DNA of 5,417 nucleotides from JANYLN01 sp041687575 (GTDB lineage: Bacteria; Planctomycetota; Phycisphaerae; UBA1845; JANYLN01): assembly GCA_041687575.1 (NCBI GenBank), contig JAWLBS010000342.1, forward strand, positions 1-5,417, written 5' to 3'. Shown here piece by piece: positions 1 through 5,193 of this stretch; the stretch's first letter is position 1, and each line of letters starts with the position of its first letter. The translations under genes and the position numbers were made by a program. The notes beneath the pieces are model-generated. The model was given only the letters and a program-made list of their open reading frames with translations. It was not told the origin of the DNA and did no database searches.

Positions 1-681
1 CCCGGCGAAGAGGCCTTCCCCGCCTACCTCGAAAGCCGCATCGCCGGCTTCTACGAGCGGGCCGGTTCCATCGAGCTGCGGGACGGCCGCATCGGTTCGA
101 TGACCATTGGCGGGACGGTCTCCCCGGCCGGCGGCAACTTCGAGGAGCCGGTTACCCAGGCGACGCTCAAGGTGGTCGGCGCGTTCCACGGCTTGAGCCG
201 GGCGCGCTCCGACGCGCGGCGCTACCCGGCGATCGACCCGCTGGAGTCGTGGAGCAAGTACTCCGGCATCATCGACCGGGCCGAGGTCGACAAGGCCCGG
301 GCGATCCTGCGGCGGGGCAACGAGGTCAAGCAGATGATGACGGTCGTCGGCGAAGAGGGCACGCCGATCGACGACTTTGTGATCATGCTCAAGAGCGAGT
401 TCTTCGACAACGTCTACCTGCAGCAGAACGCCTTCGACGACGTCGACGGCGCCACGCCGAAAGATCGCCAGAAGTTCGTCTTTGCCAAGGTCCTTGCGGT
501 GCTGGAAGGGGAGTTCGACTTCCCCTCCAAGGCCGAGGCCCGCGAGAGCTTCTTCGCGGTCAGCGACCTGTTCCGCAACTGGAATTACGCCCCGGCTGAC
601 AGCGAGGAGTACGGGCGGCTGCTCGAACAGATCGACGCGTTCCTGGCCGAGCATGCGGGGCAGGCCGTCGCCCAGGCTTAA
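1..681 (+). CDS. atpA: V-type ATPase catalytic subunit A, C-terminal part (5' truncated)
   Basis: This is the catalytic subunit of the peripheral V1 head, which binds and hydrolyses (or makes) ATP at the A/B interfaces. The reading frame is open from base 1 and ends at TAA 679-681, giving 226 residues. The start and the P-loop lie upstream of the window. Fragment residues 5-22 (AFPAYLESRIAGFYERAG) match the family's conserved 'YPAYLxSRLAxFYERAG' region. Residues 41-53 (SPAGGNFEEPVTQ) and 76-87 (PAIDPLESWSKY, the rotary ATPase signature P-x-I-D-x3-S-x-S) are diagnostic. The rest is the helical C-terminal domain, with the stretch LKSEFFDNVYLQQNAFD typical of A subunits. The phrasing GNFEEPVTQATL and ARRYPAIDP is very close to what I recall of chlamydial AtpA. 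Subunit B follows 46 nt downstream. Identity is very secure; the truncation is only the window edge. Confidence 0.96.
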   Translation, partial: PGEEAFPAYLESRIAGFYERAGSIELRDGRIGSMTIGGTVSPAGGNFEEPVTQATLKVVGAFHGLSRARSDARRYPAIDPLESWSKYSGIIDRAEVDKARAILRRGNEVKQMMTVVGEEGTPIDDFVIMLKSEFFDNVYLQQNAFDDVDGATPKDRQKFVFAKVLAVLEGEFDFPSKAEARESFFAVSDLFRNWNYAPADSEEYGRLLEQIDAFLAEHAGQAVAQA

Positions 682-713
682 AGCGGCAAGCGGGTTTTTC
701 TCGACACGCAATT

Positions 714-718
714 GGGAG
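714..718 (+). promoter_or_regulatory. Ribosome binding site of atpB
   Basis: GGGAG lies 9 nt before ATG 728. It decides the start of subunit B: the frame is open further upstream, into atpA, but only ATG 728 has a Shine-Dalgarno motif and gives the family's usual N-terminus (MRKYFNQITRIAGN). Confidence 0.75.
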
Positions 719-727
719 TTTGAACCC

Positions 728-2032
728 ATGAGGAAGTATTTCAACCAGATCACGCGCATCGCCGGCAACGTCGTGACGGTCACCGCCGACGACGTCGGCT
801 ACGATGAACTGGCGATGATCGCCGGCGATGGGGGCAGCTCGCTGGCCCAGGTGATCCGCCTGGAAGGTCAGGAAGTCAGCCTCCAGGTCTTCGCCGGCAC
901 CCAGGGCGTCTCCACGGGCGATCGCGTCCGCTTCTCGGGCAAGCCGATGCAGGTGCCGTTCACCGACGACCTGCTCGGCCGCGTGTTCGACGGTTCGGGT
1001 CGCCCGCGCGACGGCCGGCCCGAGGTTGAGGGCAAGACCGTCGACATCGGCTCCCCGGCCGTCAACCCGATCAAGCGGTGCATGCCCAACAAGATGATCA
1101 GTACGGGCATCCCGATGATCGACGTGTTCAACTCGCTGGTCGAGTCGCAGAAGATCCCGATCTTCTCGGTCGCCGGCGAGCCGTACAACGAGCTGCTCGC
1201 GCGGGTCGGGCTGCAGGCCGACGCCGACGTGATCCTGCTGGGCGGGATGGGCCTTCGGTACGACGACTACCTGACCTTCCGCGAGACCTTCGACCGCGGC
1301 GGGGTGCTCGGCCGGACGATCATGTTCATTCATACGGCGGCCGACCCGGTCGTCGAGTCGCTGCTGGTGCCGGACCTGTGCCTGGCGGTCGCCGAGAGTT
1401 TCGCGCTGCAGGGCAAGCGGGTGCTGACGCTGCTGACGGACATGACCGCCTTCGCCGACGCGCTCAAGGAGATCGCCATCACGATGGAGCAGATCCCCTC
1501 GAACCGCGGCTATCCGGGCGACCTGTATACCCAGATGGCCAAGCGCTACGAGAAGGCGGTCGACTTCGACGGGGCGGGCACCGTCACGGTGCTGTCCTGC
1601 GTGACCATGCCCGGCAACGACGTGACCCACCCCGTACCCGACAATACGGGCTACATCACCGAGGGGCAGTTCTACCTGTACGGCGGACGGATCGAGCCGT
1701 TCGGCTCGCTCTCGCGACTCAAGCAGCAGGTCAACGGCAAGACCCGCGACGACCACCGGGCGATCATGGACACGTGCCTGCAGCTCTACGCCCTGTGCCG
1801 CGAGAGCCGCGAGAAGCGGAACATGGGCTTCGAGATGTCCGAGTGGGACCTGAAGCTGCTCCGCTACGGCGATCTGTTCGAGGGGCAGATCATGGACCTG
1901 TCTGTGAACATCCCGCTGGAAGAGGCCCTCGACCGCTGCTGGCAGATCCTGGCGGAGTGTTTCGAGCCCGTCGAGGTCGGCATCCGCCGCGCGATCCTCG
2001 ACGAGCACTGGCCCAAGGCTGTTGAGGTATAG
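728..2032 (+). CDS. atpB: V-type ATPase non-catalytic subunit B
   Basis: This subunit alternates with A in the A3B3 head and supplies residues to each catalytic interface. It is 434 residues, normal for the compact bacterial form and shorter than archaeal/Thermus B (about 460-480). Residues 1-75 form the N-terminal beta-barrel (RIAGNVVTV; LQVFAGTQGVSTGDRV). The nucleotide-binding fold follows, with NKMISTGIPMIDVFNSLVES at 121-140. The P-loop position (147-154, SVAGEPYN) lacks the GxxxxGK[TS] Walker A motif, as expected for the non-catalytic subunit. LTLLTDMTAFADALKEIA (233-250), EQIPSNRGYPGDLYT (254-268), HPVPDNTGYITEGQ (301-314) and PFGSLSR (324-330) are highly conserved; R330 corresponds to the arginine that reaches into the catalytic site. 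The C-terminal helical domain ends in HWPKA, recalling chlamydial AtpB. Subunit D begins 6 nt after the stop. Confidence 0.97.
   Translation: MRKYFNQITRIAGNVVTVTADDVGYDELAMIAGDGGSSLAQVIRLEGQEVSLQVFAGTQGVSTGDRVRFSGKPMQVPFTDDLLGRVFDGSGRPRDGRPEVEGKTVDIGSPAVNPIKRCMPNKMISTGIPMIDVFNSLVESQKIPIFSVAGEPYNELLARVGLQADADVILLGGMGLRYDDYLTFRETFDRGGVLGRTIMFIHTAADPVVESLLVPDLCLAVAESFALQGKRVLTLLTDMTAFADALKEIAITMEQIPSNRGYPGDLYTQMAKRYEKAVDFDGAGTVTVLSCVTMPGNDVTHPVPDNTGYITEGQFYLYGGRIEPFGSLSRLKQQVNGKTRDDHRAIMDTCLQLYALCRESREKRNMGFEMSEWDLKLLRYGDLFEGQIMDLSVNIPLEEALDRCWQILAECFEPVEVGIRRAILDEHWPKAVEV
2024..2027 (+). promoter_or_regulatory. Weak ribosome binding site of atpD
   Basis: GAGG lies within the last codons of atpB, 11 nt before ATG 2039. 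It is weaker and further away than the sites of the neighbouring genes. With only 6 nt between atpB stop and atpD start, re-initiation by ribosomes finishing atpB probably contributes. Confidence 0.45.
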
Positions 2033-2038
2033 CTGCCG

Positions 2039-2701
2039 ATGGCCCAGAAGATCAAACTGACACGCCCGGAGCTCAAGCGCCAGCGGGACATGCTCAAGCG
2101 CTTCACCCGCTATCTGCCCACGCTGCAGCTCAAGCAGCAGCTGCTGCAGCTGCAGGTCCGCGAGGCGCAGCGCAAGCTCGACGCCGCCCGCGACGCCCAG
2201 CGCAGCGCCCAGCAGCGGGTGGAGACGTTCCGGCCGCTGCTGGCGGAGGTCTCGGGGGTCAACCTGGCGGCCCTGGCCAGGCCCGAGAAGGTGCAGACCG
2301 ACACCAGCAATATCGCCGGCGTGCGGATCCCCGTTTTGCGCGAGGTGGTGTTTCCGCAGGCGACCTACAGCCTGTTCGCCACGCCGCCGTGGGTGGACGC
2401 GGCGCTGAAAGACCTGCGGGACCTGAGCCGCCGCCGGGCCGAGACCGAGATCTTCGCCCGCCAGTTCGATCTGCTCGACAAGGAACTGACCAAGATCAAC
2501 CAGCGCGTGAACCTCTTCGAGAAGGTCATGATCCCCGAGGCCCGTGAGGCGATCCGGCGCATCCGCATCCGCCTCGGCGACGAGATGACCGCCGCCGTCG
2601 GCCGCGCCAAAATCGCCAAGCGCAAACTCGTCGAAACCGGCAGCTCGGGCGGCGAGCAGTACGGGCCGGCGCTGGAAGACAAGCAGGAGGCCGCCGGATG
2701 A
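2039..2701 (+). CDS. atpD: V-type ATPase subunit D (central rotor stalk)
   Basis: Subunit D is the shaft that rotates inside the A3B3 head and transmits torque to the membrane ring. The protein is 220 residues, in the family range. It starts with the family's usual opening, KIKLTRPELKRQRDMLKRF (4-22), then YLPTLQLKQQLLQLQVREAQRKLD (25-48), a long Leu/Gln-rich N-terminal coiled coil. A middle globular part contains IAGVRIPVLREVVF (92-105) and the aromatic YSLFATPPWVDAAL (110-123). The C-terminal coiled coil carries the signature INQRVNLFEKVMIPEA (153-168) and KIAKRKLVE (191-199). The last 20 residues are a polar, probably disordered tail. The start lies 6 nt after atpB, and its stop TGA overlaps the atpI start (ATGA). 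The coding DNA at 2123-2155 is an unusually long inverted repeat of CAG and CTG codons. Confidence 0.95.
   Translation: MAQKIKLTRPELKRQRDMLKRFTRYLPTLQLKQQLLQLQVREAQRKLDAARDAQRSAQQRVETFRPLLAEVSGVNLAALARPEKVQTDTSNIAGVRIPVLREVVFPQATYSLFATPPWVDAALKDLRDLSRRRAETEIFARQFDLLDKELTKINQRVNLFEKVMIPEAREAIRRIRIRLGDEMTAAVGRAKIAKRKLVETGSSGGEQYGPALEDKQEAAG
2685..2690 (+). promoter_or_regulatory. Ribosome binding site of atpI
   Basis: A full consensus AGGAGG sits inside the end of atpD, 7 nt before ATG 2698. It fixes the atpI start at the ATGA overlap with the atpD stop codon. Confidence 0.85.
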
Positions 2702-4551
2702 TCGTCCCGATGCGCAAGGTATATGTGCTGAGCCGCCAATCCGACCGCGAGCGGCTGCTGGATCGCCTCGGGGATCTCGGGGTGGTCCATGTGGTGCCCG
2801 CCGAGCCCGGCCGCGGCCAGCCGGACGAGGCCGCCGCCGCCGAGCTCGATCTGCTGCGCAAGGCGGAGCAGACCCTGCAGGCCTACACCCCGCGCGGGGG
2901 GCGCCCGGCGGTCGATCCGCTCGAGGCGGCCCGCGAGGTGGCTGATATCCAGCGCAGTGCCGCCGAACAGGAAAACGCCCTCCAGTCGCTGCATCGCCAG
3001 ATGGAGCAGATCGCCCCCTGGGGCGACCTGCGCCTCCAGCAGATCCAGGTGCTGCGGGATGAGGGCCTCGATGTGCAGTTCTACCAGTCGACCGATGGCG
3101 TGGATGGCTTCGAGGGCGAGGCGGTCGCCGTACTGACCCAGACCGTCCAGAACCGCCCGGTGATCGCCGTGGTCACCCGCAATGGTGAGCAGGTGCAGGT
3201 CCCCGAGGGGGCCGAGCGGCTGGAAGAGCCCTCCATCGACCGACCGGCCCTTCTGGCCGAGGCCGCCCGCATCGATGCGGAACTCGCCGAGCAGACCGAG
3301 CGACTCCACGCCTTGGCCCACCTCCGTGACCAGATCGGCCAGCAGATCATGACCGCGACCGATGCGGTGAATCGCTCCGCCGCCGAGCGCAGCGCGCTCG
3401 AGTCGCCCGACCTGTTCGCCGTGCAGGGCTGGGTGCCGCAACCGCAAAGCGAGTCGCTGCAGCAGAAGCTCGAGGCGGCGGGGATTCCCAACGGCATCCG
3501 CCTGTCCGACCCGGCCGAGGACGAGGACCCGCCCACGCTGGTGGAATACCCCCGCTGGGTCCGGCCGATCCAGGCGATCTTCAACATCCTGGGCACGATC
3601 CCGGGCTACCGCGAGTTCGACCTGGGCGTGTTCTTCCTGATCGCGCTGCCGATCTTCGCCGCGATGCTCTTCGGCGACGGCGGGTACGGGTTGATCTTCC
3701 TGCTGATCGGCACTTTGGGCTACAGCCGGATCCGCGGCGCCGCGGGCGAGCCCGCCGCCAACCTGATCCTGATCTTCGGCAGCGTGACGCTGCTGTGGGG
3801 CATCCTGACAGCCAATTTCTTTGGCGTCACGCCCGACCTGCTCATCCCGCAGGGCGGGCTGGCTGAACGGATGGGCCGGGCGATGGCCGCGGTGGGGATA
3901 CTCTGGCGCGAAGACCCCGAGGCTGCGCGCAATATCATCATCAAGATCAGTTTCGTGCTGGGGACCATCCACCTGGTACTGGCGCATGCCCGGCGCGGGG
4001 CCGGCTTCTTCCCGGACAGCCGCTGGCTGGCCGAGGTGGGCTGGTGCTGCCTGCTGGTGGCCATGCTCGGGGTGATCTGGCTGCTGTTTTTCCCGGCCAA
4101 CATCTGGATGCCGACGCCGGTCGTGTTCGGCCTGCTGGTCGCGGGTTTCGTGTTGATCGTGGGCTTCAGCGTCCCGTCGCGCAACCCGCTCAAGCGACTG
4201 GGGCTGGGGCTGGCCTCCAACACGCTGCCGATGATCGGGGCCTTCTCCGACACGATGAGCTACATCCGCCTGATGGCGGTGGGCCTGGCGAGTTACTACA
4301 TCGCCTTTGCATTCAACATGCTCGCCTGGCAGATCGGGGCGTCTTCGGTGTGGCTGATCCCCGTGGCCGTGGTGATCGTGGTTGCGGCGCACGCATTGAA
4401 CATCGGACTGTGCCTGATTGCGGTGTTCGCGCACGGCGTGCGTCTGAACATGCTGGAATTTTCGAATAACGCGGGGGTGCAGTGGGTAGGGTACGCCTAC
4501 GCCCCGTTCGTCTTTCAAAGCCGTTCACTCTCGACAGAAGGAGACCGTTGA
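2698..4551 (+). CDS. atpI: V-type ATPase subunit I (membrane stator, subunit a family)
   Basis: Subunit I is the static membrane subunit that forms the two ion half-channels against the K ring and anchors the peripheral stalks. At 617 residues it is slightly short for the family but has both halves. Residues 1-290 are the cytosolic arm: an opening MRKVYVLSRQSDRERLLDRLGDLGVVHVV (5-33) and two charged, Ala/Leu/Gln-rich coiled-coil stretches (about 45-105 and 183-235). From about 305 on there are seven or eight hydrophobic segments, roughly 308-325, 328-343, 356-374, 412-430, 446-465, 474-491, 519-542 and 550-578. Diagnostic motifs are MLFGDGGYG (323-331), SDTMSYIRLMAVGLA (517-531) and HGVRLNMLEF (579-588). 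R524 (codon 4267-4269) corresponds to the essential channel arginine (Vph1 R735), and R582 (codon 4441-4443) to the second conserved arginine (Vph1 R799). It overlaps atpD by 4 nt and atpK by 1 nt. Confidence 0.95.
   Translation: MIVPMRKVYVLSRQSDRERLLDRLGDLGVVHVVPAEPGRGQPDEAAAAELDLLRKAEQTLQAYTPRGGRPAVDPLEAAREVADIQRSAAEQENALQSLHRQMEQIAPWGDLRLQQIQVLRDEGLDVQFYQSTDGVDGFEGEAVAVLTQTVQNRPVIAVVTRNGEQVQVPEGAERLEEPSIDRPALLAEAARIDAELAEQTERLHALAHLRDQIGQQIMTATDAVNRSAAERSALESPDLFAVQGWVPQPQSESLQQKLEAAGIPNGIRLSDPAEDEDPPTLVEYPRWVRPIQAIFNILGTIPGYREFDLGVFFLIALPIFAAMLFGDGGYGLIFLLIGTLGYSRIRGAAGEPAANLILIFGSVTLLWGILTANFFGVTPDLLIPQGGLAERMGRAMAAVGILWREDPEAARNIIIKISFVLGTIHLVLAHARRGAGFFPDSRWLAEVGWCCLLVAMLGVIWLLFFPANIWMPTPVVFGLLVAGFVLIVGFSVPSRNPLKRLGLGLASNTLPMIGAFSDTMSYIRLMAVGLASYYIAFAFNMLAWQIGASSVWLIPVAVVIVVAAHALNIGLCLIAVFAHGVRLNMLEFSNNAGVQWVGYAYAPFVFQSRSLSTEGDR
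4538..4543 (+). promoter_or_regulatory. Ribosome binding site of atpK
   Basis: AAGGAG (within AGAAGGAGA) lies 7 nt before ATG 4551 and 13 nt before a second in-frame ATG at 4557. The spacing favours 4551 and rules out the in-frame ATG far upstream at 4482, which would add a 23-residue basic, non-family extension. Confidence 0.8.
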
Positions 4552-5018
4552 TGGACATGACTTGGCTGGGTCAGCTGGGTTTCGCCCTGCCGCTGGGTTT
4601 GGGCGCGATAGGCAGCGCTCTGGGCATCGGCGCGGCCGGACGGGCCGCGGCAGGCGCCTGGGCCAAGGAAGCCCGGGCCGGCAAGGGCATGAACTTCCAG
4701 TACATCGTGCTGACCGGCATGCCCCTGTCGCAGACCATCTACGGCTTCATCCTCATGCTCGCCCTGTTGCGGGCGCCGGTATACGACGAGGCGTTCATGG
4801 CGATCAACGCCGGGGCCATCCTCAGCATCGGCCTGGCCTGCGGGCTCGGCGAACTGTTCAGCGCGTGGATGCAGGGCCAGATCGGCGCCGCCGGCATCCG
4901 GGCGATGTCCGAAAGCGAGGGCAAGCCCTTTACCTTCACGATCATCGCCATGGGTATCGCCGAGACCGTCGGCCTGTTCGCGGCGTTCTTCATGTTCCTG
5001 ATGATGCCCGCCGCGTAA
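4551..5018 (+). CDS. atpK: V-type ATPase subunit K (proteolipid rotor ring, c subunit)
   Basis: Subunit K forms the rotating membrane ring that carries ions past subunit I. The protein is 155 residues, typical of the duplicated 16-kDa proteolipid with four membrane helices: about 8-36, 50-74, 80-106 and 127-152. Helix 1 has the Gly/Ala-rich packing motif (LGAIGSALGIGAAGRAAAGA). The ion-binding carboxylate is E138 in helix 4 (IAMGIAETVGLF; codon 4962-4964). The equivalent place in helix 2 is Q61 (MPLSQTIYGF), so one carboxylate serves two hairpins, as in V-type rings. S60, Q61, Y64 (helix 2) and Q108 (MQGQIGAAGI, helix 3) line up by eye with the Na+ ligand positions T64, Q65, Y68 and Q110 of Enterococcus hirae NtpK, which suggests Na+ coupling (inference). 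An extra acidic residue, E101, lies in helix 3. The start overlaps the atpI stop by one base (TGATG). Confidence 0.94.
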   Translation: MDMTWLGQLGFALPLGLGAIGSALGIGAAGRAAAGAWAKEARAGKGMNFQYIVLTGMPLSQTIYGFILMLALLRAPVYDEAFMAINAGAILSIGLACGLGELFSAWMQGQIGAAGIRAMSESEGKPFTFTIIAMGIAETVGLFAAFFMFLMMPAA

Positions 5019-5025
5019 GGCGGGC
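5006..5025 (+). terminator. GC-rich hairpin overlapping the atpK stop codon
   Basis: GCCCGCC (5006-5012) and GGCGGGC (5019-5025) form a perfect 7-bp stem around a 6-nt loop, GCGTAA, that includes the atpK stop codon (5016-5018). The position at the operon end suits a 3'-end or transcript-stabilising structure. There is no T-run after the stem (TGCGCTCAAA follows), so it is not a classical intrinsic terminator. It may also be partly a by-product of the codons for the last residues, Met-Pro-Ala-Ala. Confidence 0.4.
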
Positions 5026-5034
5026 TGCGCTCAA

Positions 5035-5079
5035 AGTTGCCAGTTGCCAGTTGCCAGTTGCCAGTCGCCAGTTGCCAGT
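5035..5079. repeat. Heptamer tandem repeat (AGTTGCC), 6.4 copies
   Basis: Seven-base units AGTTGCC run head to tail: 5035-5041, 5042-5048, 5049-5055, 5056-5062, 5063-5069, 5070-5076, then a partial AGT to 5079. All units are identical except the fifth, which reads AGTCGCC (T to C at 5066). The array lies wholly in the spacer between atpK and the transporter gene. Short heptamer arrays of this sort are known from intergenic regions of cyanobacteria (STRR elements) and other bacteria; no function is evident here. Seven is not a multiple of three, and the array is outside any gene, so copy changes would affect only spacing. Confidence 0.93.
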
Positions 5080-5110
5080 AAACGGCAGAGGTCGGGGGGC
5101 AGGGGCATAC

Positions 5111-5131
5111 GTAGGGCGGGCTGTGCCCGCC
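5111..5131 (+). repeat. REP-like palindrome with GTAG head
   Basis: The tetranucleotide GTAG (5111-5114) directly abuts a perfect inverted repeat: GGCGGGC (5115-5121), loop TGT (5122-5124), GCCCGCC (5125-5131). A GTAG or GGAG tetranucleotide placed 5' of a GC-rich intergenic palindrome is the hallmark of REP elements recognised by RAYT (TnpA_REP) Y1 transposases. Only one copy is visible, and no transposase gene is in the window, so whether it is repetitive in the genome is inferred. It could also act as a transcript-end hairpin, although no T-run follows. Confidence 0.6.
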
Positions 5132-5183
5132 AACAGGGTGCGCAGGGACTTGCGCTGCTGAGTAGTCGTCGCCCCCCGGCACT

Positions 5184-5187
5184 GGAG
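5184..5187 (+). promoter_or_regulatory. Ribosome binding site of the transporter gene
   Basis: GGAG lies 6 nt before GTG 5194 and is the reason that GTG is chosen as the start. The frame is open upstream of it but shows no other start with a comparable site. Confidence 0.6.
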
Positions 5188-5193
5188 ATCGTC

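Noticed and set aside
664..699. A terminator between atpA and atpB, because of the T5 run at 695-699.
   Set aside because: The only pairing upstream is a 4-bp GCCG/CGGC stem with a 16-nt loop, and termination here would cut the operon.
482..727. An earlier in-frame ATG (482) that would extend subunit B by 82 residues into atpA.
   Set aside because: The added residues are Arg/Ser/Pro-rich shadow sequence of atpA. ATG 728 has a good ribosome site and the family N-terminus.
560..2008. A 482-codon open frame on the minus strand opposite atpB.
   Set aside because: The same GC-bias effect: the composition is unlike a real protein, and the opposite strand encodes an unmistakable V-ATPase subunit B.
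2365..4518. A 717-codon open frame on the minus strand opposite atpD and atpI.
   Set aside because: It is a by-product of high GC codon bias opposite two well-supported genes. The translation is His/Gln/Arg-rich low complexity with no recognisable domain.
5035..5079. The repeat array as a small CRISPR.
   Set aside because: The unit is 7 bp with no spacers between units, and no cas genes are present.
5038..5084. A promoter for the transporter gene using TTGCCA in the heptamers as the -35 box.
   Set aside because: No acceptable -10 box lies 16-18 bp downstream of any TTGCCA. The nearest AT-rich hexamer, TAAACG at 5079-5084, is poorly spaced.
5140..5155. A third hairpin in the spacer, GCGCA/TGCGC with a 6-nt loop.
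   Set aside because: The stem is only 5 bp, with no T-run or context, and is expected by chance in GC-rich DNA.
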